Below, one piece after another: positions 47,322 to 59,567 of a stretch of DNA of 64,000 bases. Position numbers and translations under genes: made by a program. How positions within the stretch are numbered: position 1 is the stretch's first letter; each line of letters starts with the position of its first letter. Source of the stretch: Brachionus plicatilis. Taxonomy: Eukaryota; Rotifera; Eurotatoria; Ploima; Brachionidae. Below the pieces are notes generated by a model that worked only from the letters and a program-made list of their open reading frames with translations, was not told the DNA's origin and ran no database searches. The stretch spans positions 71,597 to 135,596 of the forward strand of contig QEOQ01000511.1 of the NCBI GenBank assembly GCA_010279815.1. Direction: 5' to 3'.

Positions 47322-48317
47322 AGGCAAAAATAGAAATATATGTACCCAAAAATTTATTCTAAAAGACATTATTTATCTATTTAGGATAGGTCTATTCGAA
47401 AGTAAACTCCCAAACCATGAAAATCTACTAATAACATTACAATGATACCAATAAAGTCTTTTTTAACACAAGACCCAGTTAACTACCAAACAATCAGTAA
47501 CTTGTTTTGATCAACAAAGAGTTTGATTACAGCTGTAAAATAAAAGAAGATATGCTGCTTACAATGCCTGAAGATGTTCCATATGGTGCTTTAAATGTTG
47601 ATTTTGTAAAATATAAAAAAATATATTTGAAGAAGAATGTTTTGAAAATTTAAATGTTACATTGTCACAAAGAAAAATGTGTTAGACTCAAAACGTACTC
47701 AAATTTACAAAATTTTAATTTTTTTAAATTTTTTCGTACCATTTATCATAAAAATTGGGTAATTTAAATAAATTTTCATTTTGAAACTTAAAATTTTTAA
47801 ATCCGGATCCGTCTTTTAGGCATTAAAAATCCGGAAAAAAAATCCGTGTTTTAGGGATAACCAAATTTTAGCAAGATTTAATTTTTAGAAAAAAAAATTT
47901 AAATTTAAATTTAAAACATATTTAAAAAAAGTCCTATTTCATAGTATTTCATGTAAATAAATTATTTTATTACAACAAACTGTGTCAATAGAGCCATCCT
48001 TAATTTTAAGATTTGGATTTTAACTATTAATTTTCGATTTTCTTTTTTTTACTCGGCTTTTGACGTAAACAAAAGATTATAAATTATAACCCAATTTTTT
48101 TACTTAGGAACATGCTTTATAATTAGGGTATCTGTAACATGGGATCGATAGTATGTAATCAAATGAACAAAACCCATTAAAATAAAAATTATAATTTTTA
48201 AAATTTAAGTATTGAAGAAATAATTATTTTAAATTAACTAAAAAAATAAAAAAAACCTGAAAAATGTCTAATAAACGCTTGAAAGAAAATAAAAAAAAAG
48301 AATAAACAAAAATATTT
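47322..48317. repeat. Segmental duplication, copy B left part
   Basis: Matches copy A (36902-37086, then 38158-39010) across a 1.07-kb deletion that removed most of the LINE fragment and the MULE 5' part. It continues after the nested insertions at 55366. Confidence 0.8.
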
Positions 48318-48590
48318 GGGGTTGTGAAGATCATTTCAATTCGATCGTTTCAATTCAAAAAAAATTGAATAACTTTTTTATTATAAAGAATAATTTAGTT
48401 CTGTAAAATGCTTAATGTTAAAGCAACTTTGCTTAATCCGAAAATATATGTCTGCAAAAACTCTGCAATATACTTGCACAGGTGATTAGAATACTTTTTA
48501 ATGGCGTGCAAAATGCAGAAAATTGCAGAGTATTTTGCAGACCTATTTTACTGCAAAACAAATTTGCTTATAATTGATTAAAATTAGTTC

Positions 48591-48732
48591 TGTAGTACAG
48601 GCCGAGTGTGTGAATAATAAGCTTAGTATTTGTTAAACACTTTATTTAAAATAAGTTTAGAAAATAACAACTAATTCTTCTCTTTTGAAATAATAAGTAA
48701 TATTTATAGTCTGATCACGTCACCATATTACA
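48591..48732 (-). repeat. 3' LTR
   Basis: 142 bp, TG...CA bounded, essentially identical to 55116-55257. It is short for an LTR, leaving little room for U3 promoter elements. Confidence 0.92.
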
Positions 48733-48745
48733 TTCCTCCCTCCTT
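48733..48745 (-). promoter_or_regulatory. Polypurine tract
   Basis: AAGGAGGGAGGAA in sense orientation, abutting the 3' LTR. Expected plus-strand DNA primer. Confidence 0.85.
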
Positions 48746-49042
48746 AGATTGGAAATTGTCCTCAATTTCCTCAAATATTTAAAAAAAAGACAATTTTTAA
48801 AACAATACAAAAAGTTAACTTAATTTTGCTCATAATTTTTCAAAACAAATTAAAAAAATAAAATTAAAATAAATTTCAAAATTTTCAAAAATGTTTTAAA
48901 ATTTCAATTTTCATTTTTTCCAAAAAAAATTAGTTAAGTTTTATTTATTTTTTTTTTTTTTTCTCTCTTCTTTCCATTTCCATTTGTTTCTCATTCTTCA
49001 TTTCCATTCTTCATTCTTCATTTCTTCATTTCCTTCATCTTC

Positions 49043-49933
49043 CTAGGGCATCCTGATTTTCATCAATGTCCTGTTCTCCGTCCTGCAGGTGTGGCACACC
49101 AATCTTCCCTCTCTCGTCGAAAAATGTGTTATGTAATTTCTGGAGCATTCATCGTCTCCACATAGCGTATGCCCACAATTCGAAAAAATTAACCAATCCT
49201 CGACATTTGATATGGTTGTACAGACCGGGCATGCCATACATTAGTGATTCTGACCAATTACTCCCTTGCACAGTCTGCAATTTACACGGGGGACCATGCA
49301 TTCAACAACATGTTGTGCGAACTCATCCTCTGTTAGTCCCGTATTGCAACGCGGGCAACTAAAAATAGGGACAACTGCCGGTCGACAAGTCAGTAGGTGT
49401 TGCGCTTCTTCAACCTTCTTTATTTCCTCCCCACAATTGTCGCAAGTTGTTTTCTGACAATCCAATAGGTGCACACTATAATCGTCCACCTTATATCTTC
49501 TTTCGCACAGCCCACATGTAATTAACATTTGGTCCATTCTTTCCTCAAAGTGTCTTAATTTGTCCCGGTTTGCGCAAGATCTTACGTGCTGCCAAACCAT
49601 GTTCATATCCACATCTTCATTACAAATTGTGCACTTTCTCTCGCTGACCAACATTTCCGGGGCGAACTTCTTTATCATTTGGTTAAAAAGATCCATTTCC
49701 GCCCCACTTTCTTCAAACAGCCTTTTCCACCATGACCAGGCTGCTATCCTTTTTGCCCCATCTCTAGTCCCATGCCAACCACTTGATGACCATCTTAAAG
49801 CACTATATTGGACTTCGTGCCCCATCACTCCATCCTTCTCCAGCATAATTGCTTCCAAGGTGAATATTATTTCGTAAAACTTTAGGAACTTTTCCAATAG
49901 TTGCTCACCATATTGCCAAGTTTTTCTTTTCAA
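49043..49933 (-). CDS. Accessory ORF: four C2HC zinc fingers plus RING-like domain (in-frame TAA)
   Basis: Lies between integrase and the 3' LTR, overlapping the pol end by 4 bp in another frame. About 296 codons with a single TAA at 49241-49243; the frame continues on both sides. Four fingers follow C-x2-C-x11-H-x3-C: CTICNEDV..HVRSC, CGLCERRY..HLLDC, CDNCGEEI..HLLTC, CPRCNTGL..HVVEC. After the TAA comes CPVC, then NCGHTLC-x4-C and VCHTC: a RING-type cross-brace set. The first ATG is about residue 30, so a short N-terminal part may come from frameshifting. TRAF/XAF1-type C2HC arrays with a RING usually belong to ubiquitin ligases or signalling adaptors. There is no signal peptide or membrane span, so it is not an envelope gene. 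Confidence 0.75.
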
Positions 49934-51655
49934 AGTCTGTCATACGAAAGTTTCGGCTGGTACTTTGTATGAAGTTGGTTCCATTTTTTACTTCTTTGTT
50001 TAGTTTTTTTTNNNNNNNNNNNNNNNNNNNNNNNNNNATTTTCAACGTGCTTACTAAGCTTTGAAAATTTCATTTTAACTTTTCTTGCTGGCTGTATTCT
50101 ACTTCGATACTTGCTGGTGCTACAGATCTTCCTAGGTCTTCCTCGTTTCTTTTTTTGTGTAGGCAGATTTTTATTGTTAAGGTCCGGAAGAATCACTGCC
50201 CTGTTCTCAGACTTTGCAAACTGATTACATTCTGATGGACTTAGGTCTTCAGAATCTGATCGAACCGGCATGACTTGAGACATCGTCGAAAGGTCTTCTG
50301 GAATATGATGATAATTTTCTGCATCACAAGAAGGGAGACGCGGGGAATCCAGGTTGTTATCATTACCATCCTCATTTATTGTAATGTTTTGTTCTTGAGA
50401 CATAGAAATTTCCTCTTGCTGGACGGCTAGCATAAAGCATTTTTTAATTCTATTTATGTTCACAATCAGCTTCTTCTTTCCGTTTATCTGTTTAATTTTG
50501 TAGGTAAGTTCTGTTATTTTAGCCAACACTTCGTAAGGTCCTTTCCACGATTTAGATAGCTTAGGATTCTTCCCTTTCTTTTTCTCCGAGTTCAATAGCC
50601 ATACTTTATCACCAATGTTATAATTCATCTGCTTTACATTTTTATCATAGTTTATTTTCATTCGATCGATCTTCATGCCAGAATGCTTCTTAACTATATC
50701 ATATAAGGATATCAATCTTTCCTTTAGGTCATTAACATAATCACAGTAGTTTATTACAACAGAACCATTTTCACTTGGAAAAACCAAATCAATAGGAAAC
50801 TTCGGTTTCCTTCCGTAAACTAATTCAAATGGGGTTTGTCCAGTTTCCTGTGTACAGCAGTTCTGTAAGCGAAAGCCATTTTGTTCAACAGGATATCCCA
50901 GTTATCCTGATTTTCATTTATAAAAACTTTCATCATTGAAATCAACGTTCTATTAAATCTTTCTGTCTGTCCGTCACATTGTGGATGGTAAGGAGTAGTT
51001 CTTAATTTATGAACGTCAAGTAATTCTAAAACTTCTCTAAAAAGGTTTGACTCAAAATTCCTTCCTTGATCTGACAAGAAACTCTCTGGTACACCATGTC
51101 TACAAACTAGGTCCATAAAGCACTTTGCCGCTTCATTTGCCTCTAACGTTTTTAAGCTGTACAATTCAATCCATTTAGTGAAGTGACAAATGAAGACTAT
51201 TATGTATTTTGCACCTTCTTTTGTTACAGGAAGTGGGCCCAATATATCACAAGTAACTAGTTGAAATGGTCTTGAAGTAATGATGGGCTGTAGAGGACCT
51301 CTTTTCAAGATTCCATTTGTTTTAGCTTCTTGACACTTAATACAATTCCGTACGTAATCATCTATTTCTTTATGCTGTCCAGGCCAGTAATATTTTGATT
51401 CGATCTTCCCGGCCGTTGTTGTCATTCCAAAATGTCCGCCTAATTCTGAATCATGCATTTTCCTTAGAATATCTTTTCTCATCGTTTCATCAACCAACTG
51501 ATACCGTACCTGGTTATCACCTATTTTCCATATTCAATACAACACGCCATTTATCACTCTTAATCTGTCCCATTGTAACCAATAAGTTCTGAGGTCGCCA
51601 CTAAGATTTTCATTATGCGGTCTATTTTCCGATGCGTCTTTCCAACCTAAAATTG
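49930..51655 (-). pseudogene. Integrase, frameshifted
   Basis: Contains the HHCC zinc-binding domain (H..GHFG ... CIKCQ), and the catalytic core with TCDILGPLP (first Asp), FLSDQGRNFES (second Asp) and HPQCDGQTERFNR (Glu). A frameshift near 50855 moves into the C-terminal part (50787-49930) with GDKVWLLNSEKKKGKNPKLS, the GPY/F-type WKGPYEV motif, and a basic, AT-hook-like KKRGRPRKI. Upstream, 51500-51655 is open in another frame with a TGA at 51534-51536. A 26-base N gap (50012-50037) lies in the basic tail. Joins the cDNA to host DNA; broken in this copy. Confidence 0.85.
50012..50037. other. Assembly gap (N)
   Basis: 26 N inside the integrase C-terminus. Confidence 0.98.
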
Positions 51656-53032
51656 TTACGATTTCCTTGTCGTGCAACTATTGCGAGGATTTATATCGGT
51701 TGTCTGAAAGCCTATCACATTGGTACTTGGGATGCCTTCAATTATCGTATCTTCCTCGCCATTTAATTCTTCGGGTCTTTCCTCTATATTAGGCCAACGC
51801 GACAGACCATCCGCGTTCCCGTTCTTTTTCCCAGGTTTGTATTCAATTTCAAATTGACATTCACTTAATTTCATAATCCATCTTGCGATTCTTGGTTGAG
51901 GCTCTTTGATATTGAACATCCATTTTAAAGGTTGATGGTCAGTGCAAATAATAAATACTTGACCATAAAGATAAATACGAAAATGGTCCACACCACACAC
52001 TATCGCTAAGGCTTCTTTTTCTGTTGTTGAATAATTTCTTTCTGCAGAGGTCAACTGTCTACTCCAATATGCAATCGGTTTCCATTCACCATTTCTTTTT
52101 TGAGAGAGTACACCTGCTATACCAACATCACTTGCGTCCGTTTCTAGCTTGAAAACTTCATCGAAATTTGGAAAAATAAGAAAATTTTCACTGGTTATTT
52201 TATCTTTAAGAAGGTCAAAGGCATAACTACATTTGTCATCAAAATGTTCTTCGAACTTTTTATTATTCTTAAATGAAGCAAACAAAGGTTGGGCTATTTT
52301 AGCATAGTTTTCAATAAATTTCCGATAAAAACCTGTGATCCCGAGAAAACTCTGAAGTTGTTTGACCGATTTAGGTTTTTTAAAGTTCTTAATTGCTTTA
52401 ACCTTGTCTTCACAGGGCAAAAGTCCATTTCGATTTATTACATGTCCCAAATATATTACTTCATCTTTCATAAAGAAGCATTTCTCTTTGTTTAATTTTA
52501 ACGTTGCAGCTTTCAATTTCTCAAAGATTATTTTAAGGTGAATGATATGATCGTCCACGGTTTTAGAAAAAACAATTATGTCATCCAGGTATACTAAGCA
52601 AAATTTTCCAATAATATCCTTTAGAACTTTATCAATCATCCTCTGAAAAGTTGCTGGTGCGTTTGTCAATCCAAATGGCATCCTTGTAAAATTGTAAAGT
52701 CCAAAAGGTGTCGTAATAGCCGTTTTTTCTTTATCTTTTGGGTCCAATTTTATCTGATAGTATCCACTAGCCATATCCAGGGTACTAAAGCATCTAATTC
52801 CAAAAAATTTGTCTGTTGTTTCATCCAACCTTGGTATTGGATAGCTGTCTTTCTTTGTTACTTTAATAAGTTGCCTGTAATCAATACATAATCTTATCTT
52901 GCCGTTTTTCTTTTTCACAGGGACAAGGGGTGCAGCCCAATCTGAATTGCTTGGTTCTATTATGTTAGTTTCCACAAGTTCATCTAATTGTTTTTTAATT
53001 TCTATTTTTAAGTGATGCGGAATTCTCCTGGC
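51656..53032 (-). pseudogene. Reverse transcriptase and RNase H
   Basis: The long open frame follows an in-frame TGA at 53033-53035 that separates it from protease. RT motifs: LCIDYRQL, STLDMASGYYQI, MPFGLTNAPATFQ and the catalytic YLDDIIVFS, all intact. RNase H follows with LETDASDVGIAG, AYWSRQLTSAERNYSTTEKE, TDHQPL and the NADGLSRWP end. The frame is lost after SCTTRKS at 51656. The 552-bp segment 51923-52474 is duplicated at 41708-42259. Confidence 0.9.
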
Positions 53033-54001
53033 TCACTCTCGTATCGGTTCACTTCCTTGTGTGTCGATCTGATGCATCGTAAAATTACAACAACCAAGTT
53101 CTTTCATTGATTTAGCAAATATATCCTCGTTTTCAGATAAAAATGAATCCATCCTCTTTTGTTCTTCTTTAGAAAATTCAACTCGATTTACTGCCTTGTT
53201 TTTTCTATCTCTTACTACTTCTTCCCCACCTAGAGAACTATAAATTTCTTTAAGTTTATCCCTAGTTCCTTGTACTTTTCCCATATAGTCGAGACCAATT
53301 AAGCAATCATGTTGTAAGTCCACTGCCACAAAAACATCAAGTTTCACTTCATTAGTACCAATTCTTAGAGAAGCCGTGTAAGATCCAATAACGTTTAATG
53401 GTTGACCATTCGCAGTCGTAAATGAACCTTTTGTTTTTTGTAATTCTTTACATCCTAGTTTTCTCCAGATATTTTGACTAATTAACGTCTTTACACTTCC
53501 TGTGTCTAATAAACACTCTATCTTTTCTCTATTTAAGTACCCGAAAACATATTTCAAGTCGTAATTATCTGACTCTTCATTTATGTTATTTGTTTTAGCA
53601 GAAAATTGGTTTCTTTGATCATTTCTGATTGTTGCCGTTGGTGTCGATCTATTCAATGAACTATATTGACTATCATAACCCAATCGATAATATTGATTGT
53701 TCATATTTCTAATCCCATTAGGACAATTCCTCTTAATATGTCCTTCTTGATTACACAAAAAGCATCTCATTGCTGGTTTTTGAACTGGATAATTCGGCAC
53801 ATAATTCCTAATTGTTGAATTAAGATACGATCCATCGTTTGAATTATTTAGCAATTTTGAATAATTGGACATGTTTGACAAGTTAGCATTTACAAAACTA
53901 TTATCATAGCTATTCCTTATTGTCTCAACGTTGTTTTGTGAATTTCCATAATGTTTATTCTGATTTTGAAACATTATATTCGATTCTAACTTTGGTGTAA
54001 T
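53033..54001 (-). pseudogene. Nucleocapsid zinc knuckle and aspartic protease
   Basis: Begins right after the gag TAA in the same frame. An Asn/Ser-rich region precedes CFLCNQEGHIKRNC (CCHC knuckle, RNA binding). The protease active site is CLLDTGSVKTLIS (D-T-G), with a downstream hydrophobic CLIGLDYMG motif. It ends with TGA at 53033-53035, just before the conserved RRIP entry to RT, which is still in frame. A stop before the knuckle is unusual for Ty3/Gypsy gag, so I read it as damage, though readthrough cannot be excluded. Confidence 0.82.
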
Positions 54002-55004
54002 TTAGTTTCTGATTTCTACTTCTGTTATATGTCTTCCTGTTCCTTGATTAAACATATTTCTGCTTCGCTCTCTAATCCCACTAAATCCAAAAGGTAAACC
54101 TTCGTGTTCTCTTGCTCTGAGTACCAACATCTCTAAGTTTTCGTGATCCAATACAGCTAATCTTTCAGCCATTTCTCTGTCACGGACTCCAGCTAGAAAT
54201 TGACCTCGAAGATAAATATCTAGTTCCCTAAGATTTAAATCTGGAAAAGCTTTTCGTCCTAATTCCTGTAGTACCGCCGCATACTGAACTAGGCTTTCAT
54301 TTAGCTCTTCCAACAAAGGTATGAAGGTAAACATGTGCAGAAGATTCTGGTCTACTAAAAAGAGCTCTAAATTTTGTTTTAACTTCATCATATGACCGTT
54401 CGTTTATCAAACTATCGACCAATTTAAACGTTGTATCATCTAAAAAAGATCCTAACACATTTATCTTATCTCTATCTCCAAAAATTCTGTTTAATTCTAG
54501 ATAATTATCAAATCTTGCTAGCCATATATCCACATTTGTATCCAAAGTAAAAACTGATGGGGCTCTTAAGCTATGGTTTGCCATTTTAAATCTCTTTTGG
54601 CTTATGCTTTTTCCGTTCAAACACTTTGTTTCAGTTTTATTTTCCAACTGGAAAATTTGATGTTTCCAAATATTGCTAAATGAAATATTTTTCTTATTGT
54701 TGAATGAAATTGTATTCTTCCATTTTCTAATCTTTTCGCTCATATTTATAATCAAACTTTTGGCTTTATATTTTAAAAAATCACGCGTTGAAACATCACT
54801 CCACGATCTTTCCAAAAAATCGCGTGTCTCGTCTTTCTTTTCACTGCTAAATAAGCTAGATTGAAACAATGAATTATTCAGTGACTTCACTGAAACATCT
54901 CGTGCTATACTATTCTCCTCGTTATTGTTCAAAATCGACTGAAACAATGAATAACTAGAAGCTTTTTCCTTTCTTCCAGTGAACAATTTAGCTTTTCCAA
55001 CCAT
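54002..55004 (-). pseudogene. Gag capsid, frameshifted
   Basis: The ATG at 55004 begins MVGKAKLF. The capsid-like part holds DIWLARFDNYLELNRI and TKFRALFSRPESSAHVYL, typical of retrotransposon gag. A one-base shift near 54325 moves to the second frame with NESLVQYAAVLQELGRKAFP and the YLRGQFLAGVRD motif, ending at TAA 54002-54004. Confidence 0.82.
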
Positions 55005-55100
55005 CTCAAACACTAAACTTTTGGCTTACCACTAAAAACTACTAATCAACACACTTGATACCACTTTTTTTTTTTATTTTAGAAATCAATCTAATAGCTT

Positions 55101-55114
55101 AACCGCTGCCACCA
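55101..55114 (-). promoter_or_regulatory. Primer-binding site
   Basis: TGGTGGCAGCGGTT in sense, one base after the 5' LTR; begins with TGG, complementary to a tRNA CCA end. tRNA identity not assigned. Confidence 0.7.
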
Positions 55115-55115
55115 A

Positions 55116-55257
55116 TGTAGTACAGGCCGAGTGTGTGAATAATAAGCTTAGTATTTGTTAAACACTTTATTTAAAATAAGTTTAGAAAATAACAACTAAT
55201 TCTTCTCTTTTGAAATAATAAGTAATATTTATAGTCTGATCACGTCACCATATTACA
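55116..55257 (-). repeat. 5' LTR
   Basis: 142 bp, matches 48591-48732. Flanked outside by GTTC, repeated at 48587-48590. Confidence 0.92.
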
Positions 55258-55365
55258 GTTCTATAAAATTAGCATTTTATAGAACTAAATTATCTCTTTT
55301 AGTAAAAAAGTTATTCAAGATTTTTTGAATTGAAATGATCGAATTGAAACGAACTTCACAACCCC

Positions 55366-55796
<431 letters not shown>

Positions 55797-55797
55797 T

Positions 55798-58700
55798 GGC
55801 AAAATGTAAATAATTTTACATTTTTACATTTTCATATTTTTACATTTTCTAGTATTTTTTGTGCAATATTTCAGAAATTTTTTTTTTATAATGATGAATT
55901 TTCATAATTAATTAATTTTTCTTGTTTGAAGGAGACAAAATAATAAAAATTTATAACCACAAATAAGTTTATAAAATCTTAATTTTTTAATATATTTTCA
56001 AATAAAAATATTTGAGTATTGAAATAAGTTTACAGGTATTTCAAGACTATCATAAAAAAATGAATTTTTCAAAAATAAAAATTTCATAATTTTCATAGAT
56101 ATCAATTTTCATATAAATAAAATAATATATCTATTTGGAAGATACAATCAAATAAAATAGTAATTTGTATTATCAATATTTCGTATTCTTTTTAAATCAG
56201 TTGTTCCAAAAATTTTGTAAATTTTTAAAAGATTGAGAATTTGATGATCGAATATACATTTTTTTAACTACACTGTATATGCTTTCATTGAACTTAACTA
56301 TACCATTAGCTTTAATAGGTTTTTCTTTAAATGTCTTTTATTTATTTTTATTTTATTCAAATCTTATGTGTAAACCATTGGAGATATAACTTATTTCAAT
56401 ATCTTTTTTATCCCATTTTTCTACTTAATATCGAAGCCTTAGGGATATTTTCTTAGTGAAGTTATGTAAGCTGCGACCAAGGTAATTACTACAGAAGAGA
56501 AATGAATAAAGGAGAAATTATAAGAGCGCTACAGATAAAATAAATGAGATATGGGGACTTTTAATATTCGCCATGTTTCAACTTTTTTAGTGAGTTATTA
56601 ATAATAATAATTAGTAATTTTATAAATAATAATAATTCTGAATTTTAAATTATTTTGTTAGATAAAGTTTACTTAATTTTTTAATTTCTGAAAGAAAAAT
56701 TAAGTTTAAGAAATAAATAAATTTAGCTGAATTAAGTTTGATAGATATTATTATTTAGTAATTCGCTTTTTAATTGTAATTTTCTGGTTTAGTTTCAGCA
56801 TTTCTGGATTTTTTTAATGAAAGCTTAAAAAGTTTTTAAAATTATCTGTATAAAAATGAATTTAACTATTTTTATAAAAAAATTTCTAAATTTATCCCAG
56901 ATTACTTCATTTTATTTTTCAATGCGGGATAGTTAACTTTAATCATAGTCTGTAGAGACTATTTATTTGATAAAATGTAACTGATTAATATTTTTATCAT
57001 ATAAATCAGAAGTTAATGAACTTTCAAATATACAGAACAATATCAAAAAGATAAGTATGATATTTATTTTTTTTAATACTTATAAATCAAGAAATATTCA
57101 GTTTCTTAACTTATTAATATTTTATTTCTGTGATACACGTTCATCGTACTGATTATTCACTTAGTTTTTTAAGTTTGATATTAAGTTTTTTCTATACTAA
57201 TAATTAATCAAATTATATTTAAAGAATTTTTTTTAAAGACCTATTTCGTTCCGATCTTTTGGGAAATTATTCTAGTTACAGATGAGCAGTCTTTTAAACT
57301 GTTAGATACTTTATGAGAAGCCTTATTTAAAAAGTTTGTATTTTATTCCAATTTTATGTAAGTTTCCCGAAGAAGAGTATAATTTTTTTGTTGAGGCTGA
57401 ATATCTCTTTTAAGATTTCTTCACTGTATTAAGATAATTAAACAGGCGGTGGCCATCTGATCCTTTAACTGATTAGCCTTTTAGTGAGTATTTATAGCAA
57501 ATACCTTATGAAGCAAACAAAGAGATACATGGTGCCTTTTGATTTTAATTTTTTAAATTTTTTATAATGATCGGGTCCAAAATCAATTTCAACTAAAATT
57601 TTAACACTTTTTAATGGTCGTTGACACCCGAGGTTAAAAGCGAAAAGTTTAATGTAAATGTTTTTGACTAGCAATAAAAAGCAACTTTTACTACAAAGAA
57701 GTAAGCAAAGTGTATTTTGGCTTTACGTTAGCTTATGGCTCTGATTTACGCTAAATACAAACCAAGAAAAGTGTGGTTGCCTTTATTTGACAAATATAAG
57801 TAAAAAAAATACAAATTTTGCCAAAATAGATATGAAAAATATTTGAAAATTTAACCCAATTTATGAATAATTACTGATATTTTTCAAAAAATAACAATCT
57901 TTGTTTCATAAAAGAATCATTTACAATTTCTTTTACTTTATCAAATTTGGTAGTTAGTAAAGGAACAAAATGATGATTTAAAAAACCTATAGTAAGGGAT
58001 TCTTCTCTGTTTTCACACATATCAACTTTTGAACTGTAGGGAAATTTCTTAGTAAAAAATTCAAATATTTAATAATTTAGTAAAAATTCAAATATTTTAT
58101 TTTCTAATTTTTAATGATCAATTTTAGATTAAAAAGCTTATTCTTGCCACAGAGACAATAAGATCACAAAATTGATCATTTTTTTAAAAAGTTTAAGAAA
58201 AACAAAAAAAATTAACAAAATACATTTTGAAAAAAAATTAGAAAATCAATAAAAAAAGTTCTAAAATTCATTTTCTCCTACACAGGTCGCACTTTTTACC
58301 GCAGCGTCCTTGAATTTTAATTCTGTCGTTAAAATTTATTTTTAAATTGTCATCTTGCATCAAGCCATTCAATTTGATATTTAATTAATTTCAATTCTTG
58401 ATTTTACCACAGTTTCAACCGGGCACGGATCCAAAATAATGCTGGCTAGCTTGACAACCATCGCTTTACTTTCTGATTTAATATCAAAATTTGTAAGATC
58501 AATAGCGAAAGTTTGTCTGAGTTCACTTTAAATAAACCTTGTGAATGCACTTTTCTTCTAACATTAAATATTAGGTAAACGTATTTTATAATGAACCAAA
58601 TAATGCAAAAATTGAACAAATCGTATCGTGCTGGTTCGCTTTTAAAGATAGACTGGTTATGAGGGCTTAATTAAGATATTGGCCACGATCATTAGGAGCA

Positions 58701-59126
58701 ACGGATGTGTTTTATGACGGATATAAAACGAGTATTCATAAGGTGTGTTTGGACATTTGCCCAGCGAGCCGGATTTGAGGCACTAGATCAAGGTCTTTGC
58801 CCCAAGAACCCATTGATTCAAGCTGCTTGATCGAATCAGACAACTCGTATTCAGAATCGATGAACTTAGTGATCAGTAGCACATTGAGTAAAATAAAACT
58901 TTTTCTCAAATATTTTTATTTACACTTGCATTATAAAATTAAGATTTTATTAAAACTTATTAGAGGTTATAAATTTTTATTTATTCTTCCTTCAAAAACA
59001 AGAAAAATTGATTAATTATGAAATTCAAGAATAAAATTTAAAAAAAAATCTGAAATATTGCACAAATAATATTAGAAAATATAAAAATATGAAAATGTAA
59101 AAATGTAAAATTATTTACATTTTGCC
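55798..59126. mobile_element. 3.3-kb element with about 140-bp terminal inverted repeats
   Basis: The left end GGCAAAATGTAAATAATTTT is mirrored at 58987-59126, which ends ...AAATTATTTACATTTTGCC. The TIRs carry tandem TTTTACATTTT motifs. No clear target duplication, and superfamily not assigned. The interior is AT-rich except for decayed coding sequence at 58268-58880 on the minus strand. The left end coincides with the end of duplication copy B, the right end with a cut in another coding fragment (59127-59567). Confidence 0.65.
58268..58880 (-). pseudogene. Unknown coding remnant in the 3.3-kb element
   Basis: Successive minus-strand frames give coherent peptides: TKFIDSEYELSDSIKQLESM and DLVPQIRLAGQ, then PYEYSFYIRHKTHPLLLMIV, then SIFKSEPARYDLFNFLHYLV, then FDIKSESKAMVVKLASIILD, ending DRIKIQGRCGKKCDLCRRK with stop at 58268. 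The C-x3-C-x2-C tail may bind metal. They are separated by frameshifts or small introns, not resolved. Not recognised; possibly the element's own protein. Confidence 0.4.
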
Positions 59127-59567
59127 GCTGGTTTTGAGTTTGCATCTTGATTCACTGCAAAATACTCACTATTTTCACTTGACTGACGCTGTAATGCAGG
59201 TCTAGTTTTCAATGGTACAACTCTTTTACATTTTTGACCTATTGGTAAAGATTTTGATTGTAGAGAAGTACGTGGCAGAAATTTAGCCTACAAGACACCG
59301 CTATGATATGTTAACAAAATAAGTTTTTTTTAACCAGAATTTAAAAGTAAAGCTACTTTTAAGCCACTCATTTTTTTTATTTCAATTCTTCAAACTGTTG
59401 TTATCTCTTTTAAATAAGATTCAATAATTTATTTTCTACTTCACCGATATCATGATTATGTTTTTTTTTTGTAATTCAAGTTCGATTTCTGAGGCCTCAT
59501 TTATTGTTTCATCGAAATTTTCTGAAGCATTTCTCAGAATCGAACAAGAACTTGAAACTGTTGTCAT
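59127..59567 (-). pseudogene. Truncated unknown coding fragment
   Basis: The ATG at 59567 begins MTTVSSSCSILRNASENFDE, then a shift in an A-run, then a break. A second open part (about 59290-59127) reads FLPRTSLQSKSLPIGQKCKR ... SENSEYFAVNQDANSKP and ends at the boundary of the 3.3-kb element. Low-complexity and Ser-rich; family unknown. Confidence 0.35.

Larger units (their letters stand above)
48591..55257 (-). mobile_element. Ty3/Gypsy-like LTR retrotransposon with accessory RING/zinc-finger ORF
   Basis: 6,667 bp, transcribed on the minus strand. Two 142-bp LTRs (55116-55257 as 5', 48591-48732 as 3') start TGTAATATGG and end CCTGTACTACA in sense. Flanking GTTC repeats give a 4-bp TSD. A primer-binding-like TGGTGGCAGCGGTT lies one base after the 5' LTR, and a polypurine tract AAGGAGGGAGGAA directly before the 3' LTR. 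Order: gag capsid, CCHC knuckle, protease, RT, RNase H, integrase, accessory ORF. RT-RNaseH-IN order defines Ty3/Gypsy. Near-identical LTRs suggest recent insertion, yet the coding region has frameshifts and stops. Confidence 0.93.
48318..55365. mobile_element. MULE-like fold-back MITE, split by the LTR element
   Basis: Ends GGGGTTGTGAAGATCATTTC and ...CGAACTTCACAACCCC, with the perfect 9-bp TSD AAAATATTT (48309-48317, 55366-55374). The uninterrupted sequence is intact in copy A at 39006-39014. Without the retrotransposon it is about 377 bp and is homologous to 375-702. Confidence 0.88.

Noticed and set aside
46758..47369. 203-aa minus-strand ORF
   Set aside because: Long only because the GC-rich plus-strand pseudogene lacks stops in antisense; the plus-strand peptides show the better amino-acid composition.
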